Made by a program: the position numbers and the translations under genes
The notes under the pieces: generated by a model
What the model saw: only the letters and a program-made list of their open reading frames with translations
What the model was told of the DNA's origin: nothing
Databases searched by the model: none
Assembly: GCF_001921865.1 (NCBI RefSeq)
Contig: NZ_MSCT01000006.1
Span: 1-64,000, forward strand
DNA length: 64,000 nucleotides
Source: Pseudomonas chlororaphis
Lineage (GTDB): Bacteria; Pseudomonadota; Gammaproteobacteria; Pseudomonadales; Pseudomonadaceae
Direction of reading: 5' to 3'
Shown: positions 56,300-64,000 of the stretch, piece by piece
How the letters are laid out: each line of letters begins with the position of its first letter
Position numbering within the stretch: position 1 is the first letter of the stretch

Positions 56300-57070
56300 C
56301 TACAGGCTGAACCCGCCATCCAGCGGGATGATATTCCCGGTCATGTAGGCCCCGGCGGTACTCGCCAGGCTGATGGCCAGGGCGGCCATTTCTTCCTCGC
56401 GGCCCCAACGCTTCATCGGGATCAGCGCGGTGTCGTCGGCCAGCGCCTGTTCGTCGTTGCCGATATGTTGGGTCATCTTGCTGGGAAAGCGTCCGGGGGC
56501 GATCACGTTGACGTTGATGTGTTGGCTCACCAACTCTCGGGCGAGGATGCGCGACAGTTGGTGCAGCGCGGCCTTGCTCGGGCCATAGGCGTAGGCCTGC
56601 TCGCCGAAGGACGAAATCCCGGCTACCGAACCGATATTGATGATGCGTGCCGGGTTGGCCGCGGAGCCGGCCTTGCGCAGCAGCGGCAGCAGTTGCTGGA
56701 TGCAACTGAACACCGAGGTCACGTTCAATTGCATGACCTTCTCCCAGCCCTTGACCGGGTAACTTTCCAGGGGCGCGCCCCAGGTGGTGCCGGCATTGTT
56801 CACCAGGATATCCAGCTGGCCGATCCGGGCTTCGAGGTGGGCGGCGAGTTGCTGTGCGCCTTCCTCGCTGGCCAGGTTGGCGACCAGGGCATGGCACTGG
56901 CCCAGGGCACCGAGCTGCGTCGCGGTCTGCTGGCAGGCCTCGGCGTCGCGGGCGCAGAGGTAAACGGTGGCGCCGGCTTCGACATAAGCCTTGGCGATCA
57001 TCTTGCCGATACCGCGGGTGCCGCCGGTCACCAGGGCGGTGCGGCCTTGCAGGGAAAAGTAGGGGTGCAT
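56300..57070 (-). CDS. rhlG: Short-chain dehydrogenase, RhlG-like 3-oxoacyl-ACP reductase
   Basis: NADPH-dependent SDR. It has 256 aa. NADP motif VTGGTRGIGKMIA near residue 14, catalytic Ser in NIGSVAGISS, and Tyr-Lys in YAYGPSK. MHPYFSLQGRTALVTGG and GAYMTGNIIPLDGGFSL are very like P. aeruginosa RhlG. RhlG was proposed to supply hydroxy fatty acids for rhamnolipid or PHA, but that role is disputed. Stop lies 6 bp from a REP element. Confidence 0.85.
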   Translation of the reverse strand: MHPYFSLQGRTALVTGGTRGIGKMIAKAYVEAGATVYLCARDAEACQQTATQLGALGQCHALVANLASEEGAQQLAAHLEARIGQLDILVNNAGTTWGAPLESYPVKGWEKVMQLNVTSVFSCIQQLLPLLRKAGSAANPARIINIGSVAGISSFGEQAYAYGPSKAALHQLSRILARELVSQHINVNVIAPGRFPSKMTQHIGNDEQALADDTALIPMKRWGREEEMAALAISLASTAGAYMTGNIIPLDGGFSL

Positions 57071-57201
57071 GGCGAATCCTGAGGGCTGAGGGTCAGTGCA
57101 TACCCTAGTCGTCAGGCGCGGCGGGCGGAGCCACTATTGTGCGGGGGAATGAAGGGGCATGCATGGCGGCGGCCGGAAGCGGCCACCGCGAACCAGGACA
57201 A

Positions 57202-57663
57202 TCAGGCGCGAATGCGCAGGGTCAGGCCCTTGAGGAAGTTGCGCAGCAACTGGTCGCCGCACGGGCGGTAGTTGGTGTGGCCGAATTTGCGGAACAGCGC
57301 GCTTAGCTCAGGCTTGGACACCGGGAAGTCGGCGGCCTTGAGCACGGCGTGCATGTCGTCTTCCTTCAGCTCGAAGGCCACCCGCAGTTTCTTCAGGATG
57401 ATGTTGTTGGTCACCGGCAGCTCGATCGGCAGCGGCGGACGGCTTTCGTCCTTGCCCCGCTTGAAGATCACCAGGCCGTCGAGAAAGTGCGCCATGACCT
57501 CGTCCGGGCAATGCACGAAACCTTCTTCCTCGTCCTTTTTCAAGTAGCTGACCACGTCGTCCAGGCTGACGTCGAAGCCGGTGAGCTTGATGATCTCGAC
57601 GACCTTCTTGTCGCTGATGTCGAGCATGTAGCGCACGCTGCGCAGTACGTCGTTATGAATCAT
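57202..57663 (-). CDS. DUF1456 (YehS-family) protein
   Basis: A 153-aa protein with two copies of the DUF1456 repeat: HNDVLRSVRYMLDISDKKVVEI and NNIILKKLRVAFELKEDDMHAV. Start ATG 57663 (MIHNDVLRSVRY) is conserved; the frame is open further upstream. Function unknown in any organism to my knowledge. Confidence 0.85.
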   Translation of the reverse strand: MIHNDVLRSVRYMLDISDKKVVEIIKLTGFDVSLDDVVSYLKKDEEEGFVHCPDEVMAHFLDGLVIFKRGKDESRPPLPIELPVTNNIILKKLRVAFELKEDDMHAVLKAADFPVSKPELSALFRKFGHTNYRPCGDQLLRNFLKGLTLRIRA

Positions 57664-57728
57664 GTCTACAGTCCTGATGTGTGCGTGTTGAGCGCCGCGG
57701 GCGAGCGCGGCGCTTGAGTGGAGCTCGC

Positions 57729-58439
57729 CTAGAATTTCTCCTTGGCGGACAGGTAGCGCCATTGCCCGAGCGGCACCTTGCCGATGGACACCCCGCCGAT
57801 ACGGATGCGGCGGATGGCGACGACCTTCAGGCCCACGGCTTCGCAGAACAGGGCGATCACGCCCGGTTGCGGGTTTTTCATGGCGAAGCGCAGGCGGTTT
57901 TCGTTCTGCCAGCTGGCCTTGACCGGCGGCAGTTCCCGGCCCTTGTAAGTCAGGCCGTGGCTCAGGCGATTGAGGCCGTGGTCGATTATCTCTCCCTCCA
58001 CCTCGACCACGTATTCCTGCTCGATCTTGGCCGCGTCGGCGGTCAGCTTGCGCAGGACTTTCCAGTCCTGGGTGAACACCAGCAGGCCGCTGGCGTTGGC
58101 TTGCAGGTCGGCGCTGGCGGTCAGGCGCAGGAAGTGTCCCTTGAGCGGCCGTTTGCCGAAGCGGTGTTCCTCGGACAGGCTGGCGGCGCCCAGCGACGCC
58201 ATGGCGCTCTCGACATCCTGGCCGGCCGGCACGTTCAGCAGCAACGTCACCGGTTCCGGTGCGGTGGCCTTGGCCTGCGGGTCGAGTTCGACTTTCTGGA
58301 CGTCGACCTTGAATTGCGGCTCGTCGATGACTTCGCCATCCACGGTGACCCAGCCGCCCTCGATGAACAGCTCAGCCTCCCGGCGGGAACAGCCGACGAG
58401 TTCGATGAGGCGCTTGGAGAGACGAATCGGGTCGGTCAT
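57729..58439 (-). CDS. S4/pseudouridine-synthase-like protein lacking the catalytic Asp
   Basis: A RluF/RsuA-like protein of 236 aa from ATG 58439. The N-terminal S4 RNA-binding domain (about 1-60, KRLIELVGCSRREAELFIEGG) is normal. In the synthase domain the usual GRLDxxTSGL active-site motif reads ADLQANASGLLVF, so the universally required Asp is Gln, and the upstream LNKPxG motif reads LNVPAG. The remaining fold (EQEYVVEVEG, VIALFCEAVGLKVVAIRRIRIGG) is preserved. Likely an RNA-binding protein without synthase activity. Confidence 0.8.
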   Translation of the reverse strand: MTDPIRLSKRLIELVGCSRREAELFIEGGWVTVDGEVIDEPQFKVDVQKVELDPQAKATAPEPVTLLLNVPAGQDVESAMASLGAASLSEEHRFGKRPLKGHFLRLTASADLQANASGLLVFTQDWKVLRKLTADAAKIEQEYVVEVEGEIIDHGLNRLSHGLTYKGRELPPVKASWQNENRLRFAMKNPQPGVIALFCEAVGLKVVAIRRIRIGGVSIGKVPLGQWRYLSAKEKF

Positions 58440-58521
58440 GACAGGGGCCGTAACAAAAGGGGGCAAGTATTGTACCTGCCTGGCGCCGGTTAATCGCGGG
58501 TCCATTTGCCCGCTGTGGCTA

Positions 58522-58995
58522 TTAGCCGCGCAGCGCCTGCGGCTGTGGCTGTTTCAGGCGCATGTGCAGCAGCGGGTAGGGCTGGCCCATGCCGTCGTGT
58601 TCGGAGCGGCCGATGATCTCGAAGCCCTGCTTGAAGTAGAAACCCAGGGCTTGCGGGTTCTGCTCGTTGACGTCCAGCTCGTCGGCGTTCAGGTGTTCGA
58701 TGGCGTACCTGAGCAGTTGTTTGCCCAGGCCCTGGCCGCGGTGGGCGGGGTCGATGAAGAGCATTTCGATCTTGCCGGCGGCGACCCCGGCGAAACCGGT
58801 GATGCGCTGGCGCTGATCCCGGGTACAAATCAGCATCACCGCATCCAGGTAGCGGTTGAGCACCAGGTTCTTCAGCAGCTCGATGTAGCTGTCCGGCAGG
58901 AAGTCGTGAGTGGCGCGTACCGAGGCTTCCCAGACCCGGGTCAGTTCCGGGTAGTCGCTGTGTTTCGGGGTGTGGATGACCGAATGATGGCGCAT
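58522..58995 (-). CDS. GNAT-family N-acetyltransferase
   Basis: A 157-aa single-domain GNAT with the acetyl-CoA motif IDPAHRGQGLGKQLLRYAIE (about 87-106) and the C-terminal NPQALGFYFKQGFEIIGR. ATG 58995 follows AGGAGCAGGCGGC. Resembles YjaB-type acetyltransferases; substrate unknown. Confidence 0.82.
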   Translation of the reverse strand: MRHHSVIHTPKHSDYPELTRVWEASVRATHDFLPDSYIELLKNLVLNRYLDAVMLICTRDQRQRITGFAGVAAGKIEMLFIDPAHRGQGLGKQLLRYAIEHLNADELDVNEQNPQALGFYFKQGFEIIGRSEHDGMGQPYPLLHMRLKQPQPQALRG

Positions 58996-59048
58996 GCCGC
59001 CTGCTCCTGTGCTGTGACGCTGGGGGATCCTGAGCAAACGATAGACGT

Positions 59049-59086
59049 AAAAAAGCCCCGCATCTCGCGAAGAGAGCGGGGCTTTT
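59049..59086 (-). terminator. rimO terminator
   Basis: Stem AAAAGCCCCGC/GCGGGGCTTTT with an inner CTC/GAG extension; the A-run at 59049-59054 gives the T-tail on the minus strand, 13 bp after the rimO stop. Confidence 0.85.
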
Positions 59087-59099
59087 GCGCTTTTACGCC

Positions 59100-60437
59100 T
59101 TACAGGGTTTCTGCCCACAGGTCGTATTCGTCCGCGTCGGTGACCCGGCACCAGACCTTGTCGCCCGGCTTCAGGCTGCCTGCGCCGTCGATGAACACGT
59201 TGCCGTCGATTTCCGGGGCATCGAAGAAGCAACGGCCTACGGCGCCGTTTTCGTCGACCTCATCGATCAGCACTTCGATTTCCTTGCCGATGCGCTGTTG
59301 CAGGCGCGCCGAGCTGATTTCCTGCTGGTGCGCCATGAAGCGCTCCCAACGGTCCTGCTTGACCTCGTCTGGAACCACGTCCAGGTCCAGGTCGTTGGCC
59401 GGCGCGCCGTCCACCGGCGAGTACTGGAAGCAGCCGACGCGGTCGAGCTGGGCTTCGGTCAGCCAGTCCAGCAGGTACTGGAAGTCTTCTTCGGTCTCGC
59501 CGGGGAAGCCGACGATGAAGGTCGAGCGGATGATCAGCTCGGGGCAGATCTGGCGCCAGTTCTTGATCCGGGCCAGGGTCTTGTCTTCGAAGGCCGGGCG
59601 TTTCATGGCCTTGAGGACTTTCGGGCTGGCGTGCTGGAACGGGATATCCAGGTACGGCAGGATCTTGCCGGCGGCCATCAGTGGGATCAGCTCGTCGACG
59701 TGTGGGTACGGGTAGACGTAGTGCAGGCGGACCCAGACGCCCAGGGTGCTGAGGGCTTCGCACAGCTCGGTCATGCGGGTCTTCACCGGCGCGCCGTTCC
59801 AGAAACCGGTGCGGTACTTGACGTCGACGCCGTAGGCGCTGGTGTCCTGGGAAATCACCAGCAGTTCCTTGACCCCCGACTTGACCAGGCGCTGGGCCTC
59901 GTCCAGCACGTCGCCCACCGGACGGCTGACCAGCTTGCCGCGCATCGACGGGATGATGCAGAAGCTGCAGCTGTGGTTGCAGCCTTCGGAAATCTTCAGG
60001 TAGGCGTAGTGGCGCGGGGTCAGCTTGATGCCTTGCGGCGGCACCAGGTCGATCAGCGGGTTGTGGTCCTGTTTCGGCGGTACCACTTCGTGCACGGCGC
60101 TGACCACTTGCTCGTACTGCTGCGGGCCGGTCACGGCCAGCACGCTCGGGTGCACGTCGCGGATATTGCCTTCTTCCACGCCCATGCAGCCGGTGACGAT
60201 GACCTTGCCGTTTTCCTTGATGGCTTCGCCGATCACTTCCAGGGATTCGGCCTTGGCCGAGTCGATGAAGCCGCAGGTGTTGACCACCACGACATCGGCG
60301 TCCTGGTAGGTGGACACCACGTCATAGCCTTCCATGCGCAGTTGCGTGAGGATGCGCTCGGAGTCGACCAGCGCTTTCGGGCAACCCAGGGAAACGAAGC
60401 CGACCTTGGGGTTGGCTGGCGCGGTAGGGGTGGACAT
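59100..60437 (-). CDS. rimO: Ribosomal protein uS12 methylthiotransferase RimO
   Basis: Radical-SAM enzyme that methylthiolates Asp88 (E. coli numbering) of ribosomal protein S12. It has 445 aa from ATG 60437. N-terminal UPF0004 domain ([20 protein letters not shown]) with three cluster Cys (GCPKA, NTCGF, GCMG), radical-SAM motif [11 protein letters not shown] near residue 150, C-terminal TRAM domain (about 375-440). A TAGAAT -10-like element lies on the minus strand at 60535-60540. Confidence 0.95.
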   Translation of the reverse strand: MSTPTAPANPKVGFVSLGCPKALVDSERILTQLRMEGYDVVSTYQDADVVVVNTCGFIDSAKAESLEVIGEAIKENGKVIVTGCMGVEEGNIRDVHPSVLAVTGPQQYEQVVSAVHEVVPPKQDHNPLIDLVPPQGIKLTPRHYAYLKISEGCNHSCSFCIIPSMRGKLVSRPVGDVLDEAQRLVKSGVKELLVISQDTSAYGVDVKYRTGFWNGAPVKTRMTELCEALSTLGVWVRLHYVYPYPHVDELIPLMAAGKILPYLDIPFQHASPKVLKAMKRPAFEDKTLARIKNWRQICPELIIRSTFIVGFPGETEEDFQYLLDWLTEAQLDRVGCFQYSPVDGAPANDLDLDVVPDEVKQDRWERFMAHQQEISSARLQQRIGKEIEVLIDEVDENGAVGRCFFDAPEIDGNVFIDGAGSLKPGDKVWCRVTDADEYDLWAETL

Positions 60438-60734
60438 GTCTAACCTCGGTATAGGTGTCGGGTCGCTGGGCGGTTTGGATAAAACCGCTGGCGACGAACG
60501 GGCGCTTGGCGCGCCTCTGATCAAAAAGTGCGCAATTCTAGCGATGGGCGAGGCACTTGACCAGCTTTATGCAGGGAAATGCGACGAGTGCTGCGCTATG
60601 CTTCGCGCCGTTGCGCCAAGGTGAGTTCTTACAGTCAACAAAACGTCTGTAACAACAAGTAAAACAAGGCATGCTGCACGACAAAAGCATAGTGCTTCGC
60701 TTAACGAAGCCGGGTCTGGAATCAGGAGTGTTGG

Positions 60735-62636
60735 ATGGGTCAGGCAAGTAGTCAGGCGGCGGGCGCCGAGCATTCGGCGGCGAAACCGCTGAGCATGCTG
60801 GTCGCCGCGGTCGGGGTGGTTTATGGCGACATCGGCACGAGCCCGTTGTACACCCTCAAAGAAGTGTTCTCCGGCGGTTACGGCGTAGCGGTCAACCATG
60901 ACGGCGTGCTGGGGATTCTATCGTTGATCTTCTGGTCGCTGATCTGGGTGGTGTCGATCAAGTACATGATGTTCGTCCTGCGCGCCGACAACCAGGGCGA
61001 AGGCGGGATCATGGCGCTCACCGCCCTGGCCCGACGAGCTGCGGCGGGCCATGCGCGGTTGCGCGCGTTGCTGGTGGTCTGCGGCTTGATCGGCGCGGCG
61101 CTGTTCTATGGCGACAGCATGATCACCCCGGCGATTTCCGTGCTCTCGGCCATCGAAGGCCTTGGCCTGGCCTTCGAGGGGATCGACCACTGGGTCGTGC
61201 CGTTGTCGCTGGTGGTGCTGGTGGCGCTGTTTCTGATCCAGAGCCACGGTACGGCGCGGATCGGCATTCTCTTCGGGCCGATCATGGTCACCTGGTTCCT
61301 GGTGCTCGCTGCCCTTGGCGTCTATGGCATCAGCCAGCATCCGGAAGTGTTGCAGGCGATGAACCCGATGTGGGCCGTGCGCTTCTTCATCGTCCATCCG
61401 GGCATGGGCGTGGCGATCCTCGGCGCGGTGGTGCTGGCGTTGACCGGTGCCGAGGCGCTGTACGCCGACATGGGCCACTTCGGCCGCAAGCCGATTGCCC
61501 GTGCCTGGTTCATCCTGGTGCTGCCGGCGCTGGTGCTCAACTACTTCGGCCAGGGCGCCTTGCTGCTGGGCGATCCGGAGGCCGCGCGCAACCCGTTCTA
61601 CCTGCTGGCGCCGAGCTGGGCGCTGATTCCGCTGGTAGGCCTGTCGACCCTGGCCACGGTGATTGCGTCGCAAGCGGTGATTTCCGGCGCATTCTCCCTG
61701 ACCCGCCAGGCCATTCAACTGGGCTACATCCCGCGCATGCACATCCAGCACACCTCCAGCGCCGAACAGGGGCAGATCTACATCGGCGCGGTGAACTGGT
61801 CGCTGATGATCGGCGTGGTCTTGCTGGTATTGGGCTTCGAATCTTCCGGGGCCCTGGCCTCGGCCTATGGCGTGGCGGTGACCGGCACCATGCTCATGAC
61901 CACCATCCTGGTGTCGGCGGTGATGCTGCTGCTGTGGAAATGGCCGCCGGTGCTGGCCGTGCCGGTGTTGCTGGGCTTCCTGTTGGTGGACGGCCTGTAC
62001 TTCGCCGCCAACGTGCCGAAGATCATCCAGGGCGGTGCCTTCCCGGTAATCGCCGGTATCGCCCTGTTCGTGCTGATGACCACCTGGAAACGCGGCAAGC
62101 AATTGCTGATGGATCGCCTGGCCGAGGGCGCCTTGCCGCTGCCGATCTTCATCGGCAGCATCCGCGTGCAGCCGCCGCACCGGGTCCAGGGCACCGCGGT
62201 CTTCCTGACCGCCCGCCCGGATGCCGTGCCCCACGCCTTGCTGCATAACCTGTTGCATAACCAGGTGCTGCATGAGCAGGTGGTGCTGTTGACCGTGGTC
62301 TACGAGGATATTCCGCGGGTACCGGCAGGCCGGCGCTTCGAGGTGGACTCCTATGGCGAAGGGTTCTTCCGGGTGATCCTGCATTTCGGTTTCACCGACG
62401 AGCCGGACGTGCCGGAGGCGCTGAAACTGTGCCACCTGGACGAGCTGGACTTCAGCCCGATGCGCACCACCTACTTCCTCAGCCGCGAGACGGTCATCAC
62501 CTCGAAGATGGTCGGCATGGCCCGTTGGCGCGAGGCGCTGTTCGCCTTCATGCTGAAGAACGCCAACGGCAACCTGCGCTTCTTCAACCTGCCGGTGAAC
62601 CGGGTGATCGAGCTGGGGACCCAGGTCGAGATGTAA
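60735..62636 (+). CDS. kup: Low-affinity potassium transporter Kup
   Basis: K+/H+ symporter of the KUP/HAK family. It has 633 aa with about 12 membrane helices in the first 430 residues and a cytosolic C-terminal part. The signature [19 protein letters not shown] starts near residue 27. The upstream 210 bp hold no gene. The order rimO-kup-AcvB-like gene parallels PA0916-PA0919 of P. aeruginosa, from memory. Confidence 0.95.
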   Translation: MGQASSQAAGAEHSAAKPLSMLVAAVGVVYGDIGTSPLYTLKEVFSGGYGVAVNHDGVLGILSLIFWSLIWVVSIKYMMFVLRADNQGEGGIMALTALARRAAAGHARLRALLVVCGLIGAALFYGDSMITPAISVLSAIEGLGLAFEGIDHWVVPLSLVVLVALFLIQSHGTARIGILFGPIMVTWFLVLAALGVYGISQHPEVLQAMNPMWAVRFFIVHPGMGVAILGAVVLALTGAEALYADMGHFGRKPIARAWFILVLPALVLNYFGQGALLLGDPEAARNPFYLLAPSWALIPLVGLSTLATVIASQAVISGAFSLTRQAIQLGYIPRMHIQHTSSAEQGQIYIGAVNWSLMIGVVLLVLGFESSGALASAYGVAVTGTMLMTTILVSAVMLLLWKWPPVLAVPVLLGFLLVDGLYFAANVPKIIQGGAFPVIAGIALFVLMTTWKRGKQLLMDRLAEGALPLPIFIGSIRVQPPHRVQGTAVFLTARPDAVPHALLHNLLHNQVLHEQVVLLTVVYEDIPRVPAGRRFEVDSYGEGFFRVILHFGFTDEPDVPEALKLCHLDELDFSPMRTTYFLSRETVITSKMVGMARWREALFAFMLKNANGNLRFFNLPVNRVIELGTQVEM

Positions 62637-62650
62637 GCCATCGCCATAAC

Positions 62651-62689
62651 AAAAGCCCCCGTCACCTTGGCAGTGACGGGGGCTTTTTT
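62651..62689 (+). terminator. kup terminator
   Basis: Stem GCCCCCGTCAC/GTGACGGGGGC with a 7-nt loop and six T (62684-62689), 15 bp after the kup stop. Confidence 0.9.
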
Positions 62690-62719
62690 GTTGGAGGTGC
62701 CCGGGTGTGCGCAGGCATG

Positions 62720-62757
62720 AAAAAGCCCCCGGTGCCGTTGGGCAGCGGGGGCTTCTT
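62720..62757 (-). terminator. Terminator of the AcvB-like gene
   Basis: AAAAAGCCCCC (62720-62730) pairs with GGGGGCTTCTT (62747-62757). The T-tail is on the minus strand, 15 bp after the stop of the leftward gene. Confidence 0.75.
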
Positions 62758-62771
62758 GGCCAGCGTTCAGG

Positions 62772-64000
62772 TCACTCTTCGGCGACCTTTTCCTTGCCCT
62801 GGCGTTTCTCGATGATGTCCACCAGACGCTGGGCCAGGGCCGGGTAGTTCTCGTCGAAGTGGTGGCCGCCCGGCAGCTTCATGGCTTCGCCGACCGCGGT
62901 CTTGTCGGTGCAACCGCTTTCGTCGACTTCTTCCTCGCCATAGATGCACACCACCTTGGCTGCTGGCAGCTTGGCCATTTCCGGGCCGGTGGCGGCTTCC
63001 TTGCCGGCGTTGCCCAGCCAGCCTTCGACTTCGATCTCGAAGCTGCCGGTACGGGCGAAGGCCAGCAGGATAATGGCGTCGACCCGCTGCTGTTCGGCTT
63101 CCGGCAGACGGTTGTAGATCGCCGGCAAGACATCGGCGCCGAACGAATAGCCGGTCAGCACGAAGCGTTTGGTGCCCCACTTCTGTCGGTAGTGCTGCAT
63201 CAGCTCGGCGAGGTCGGTGGCGCTCTGTTCCGGCGTCTTGTGCTGCCAGTAGTAACGCAGGGTGTCGATGCCGACCACGGGGTAGCCGATCTTCGCCATT
63301 TCGCCGGCCACGTCGCGGTCCAGGTCGCGCCAGCCGCCGTCGCCGGAGAGGAACAGGGTCACGGTGTCCTTGGTCTGGCCGGCCGGTACTTCGACCACTG
63401 GGATGTTCAGGCCGCCATTGTCCGAACCCACCAGCAGCTTGCGCAGTTCGTTGTTCAGCACCTGGGGCAGGTGGATGTCGTAGTCGCTGATGCTGGTGCT
63501 GGCATTCGGCGTGTCGCGCACGAAACCGGCGCTTTCGTCATCCGGGTTGTCGTTCCAGGCCACCAGCCAGTGGCCGTGGGCCAGGGTCTTGGGCAGCGGA
63601 TCGGTGCAGCCCGGCGCCGGGTTGATGGTGAAACCCACCGACACCGCCTGGGCCTTGTCGTCGTTCTGGGCGGCGATCCAGCGCCAGGCCAGGGCAGCGC
63701 CCGGGCCGATGCCGCTGACCAGGGTCGCCGGGCCCTTGAGTTGGCCAAGGGCGGTTTGCAGGGCTTGTTCCTGCGCCTTGCAGTCGTCCTTGGGCAAGAT
63801 CACCTGGACGATCTGCGCCGCGCCGCCGCGGCTCAGGGCTGTCAGCTGGGCGTCGGTCAGGGCTTCGTCGGCGAGGACGGCCACGGCGACCCGAGCCTTG
63901 GCCTGGGAGGCCGGGGTGACGCGGGTCAGGGTCGAACCATCGGCCTGGGCCAGGCGTTCCAGGGTCGGCTGGGGAGCCGGACGACTCCAGAACCAGTAGC
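62772..64000 (-). CDS. acvB: AcvB/VirJ-type serine hydrolase (PA0919-like), 5' truncated by window edge
   Basis: Periplasmic alpha/beta-hydrolase that removes amino acids from aminoacylated phosphatidylglycerol: lysyl-PG for Agrobacterium AcvB, alanyl-PG for P. aeruginosa PA0919. The frame stays open to base 64000, beginning YWFWSRPAPQPTLERLAQ, probably just after a membrane anchor. 409 residues are visible. Features: VSGIGPGAALAWRWIA, GDGGWRDLDRDVAGEMA, and the nucleophile elbow GYSFGADVLP. The lipid-modifying synthase would be expected just upstream, outside the window. Confidence 0.85.
   Translation of the reverse strand, partial: YWFWSRPAPQPTLERLAQADGSTLTRVTPASQAKARVAVAVLADEALTDAQLTALSRGGAAQIVQVILPKDDCKAQEQALQTALGQLKGPATLVSGIGPGAALAWRWIAAQNDDKAQAVSVGFTINPAPGCTDPLPKTLAHGHWLVAWNDNPDDESAGFVRDTPNASTSISDYDIHLPQVLNNELRKLLVGSDNGGLNIPVVEVPAGQTKDTVTLFLSGDGGWRDLDRDVAGEMAKIGYPVVGIDTLRYYWQHKTPEQSATDLAELMQHYRQKWGTKRFVLTGYSFGADVLPAIYNRLPEAEQQRVDAIILLAFARTGSFEIEVEGWLGNAGKEAATGPEMAKLPAAKVVCIYGEEEVDESGCTDKTAVGEAMKLPGGHHFDENYPALAQRLVDIIEKRQGKEKVAEE

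Overview
This is a chromosomal window from a fluorescent Pseudomonas. Evidence for that is the core order nlpD-rpoS-rsmZ-fdxA-mutS-(tailocins)-cinA-recA-recX, the FinR/fpr and ErdR/DgkA pairs, a RhlG-type reductase, and REP elements built on GTAGGAGCGAGCTTGCTCGCGA. Two R-type tailocins sitting side by side between mutS and cinA resemble what is described for Pseudomonas chlororaphis. The species is an inference from recall; no database comparison was possible.

Layout. 1-15.4 kb holds housekeeping genes: tilS (5' truncated by the window edge), pyrG-kdsA-eno-ftsB-ispD, a LysR regulator divergent from formaldehyde detoxification genes (adhC-fghA), ispF-truD-surE-pcm-nlpD-rpoS, then the Gac/Rsm small RNA RsmZ with its upstream GacA box, and fdxA. 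mutS lies at 15.5-18.1 kb on the minus strand.

18.2-45.9 kb is a phage-tail bacteriocin island with no capsid, portal, terminase, integrase or replication gene. It opens with a LexA/CI-type self-cleaving repressor (PrtR-like), an operator-rich promoter, a leader RNA ending in an intrinsic terminator, a holin, and an AmpDh3-like amidase. Tailocin 1 (21.0-33.2 kb) is P2-like and follows the gene order of the P. aeruginosa R-pyocin: collar, spike, gpW, gpJ, gpI, fibre, chaperone, sheath, tube, gpE/E', tape measure, gpU, gpX, gpD. Tailocin 2 (33.3-44.8 kb) is Mu-like: terminator protein, DUF2635, sheath, tube, gpE/E', repeat-bearing tape measure, gpN, gpP, gp45-48, fibre, chaperone. A GH19 endolysin with Rz and nested Rz1 closes the island. 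One repressor, one holin and one endolysin/spanin set therefore appear to serve both particles, and tailocin 2 lies exactly between gpD and the endolysin of the R-pyocin-like layout. Both tailocins carry a canonical -1 frameshift heptamer in the tape-measure chaperone gene.

45.9-53.5 kb: cinA, recA (with a LexA box), recX, a LOG-family protein, a small RHH-like ORF, a secreted PA3611-like protein, a DTW-domain tRNA modification enzyme, a DMT exporter, ErdR and DgkA. 53.5-64 kb: finR/fpr, trmO, rhlG, a DUF1456 protein, a degenerate pseudouridine synthase, a GNAT, rimO, kup and a 5'-truncated AcvB/PA0919-like hydrolase. RecA activation is the expected trigger for repressor cleavage, so the neighbouring SOS locus and the tailocin island probably act in one DNA-damage response that ends in lysis and particle release.
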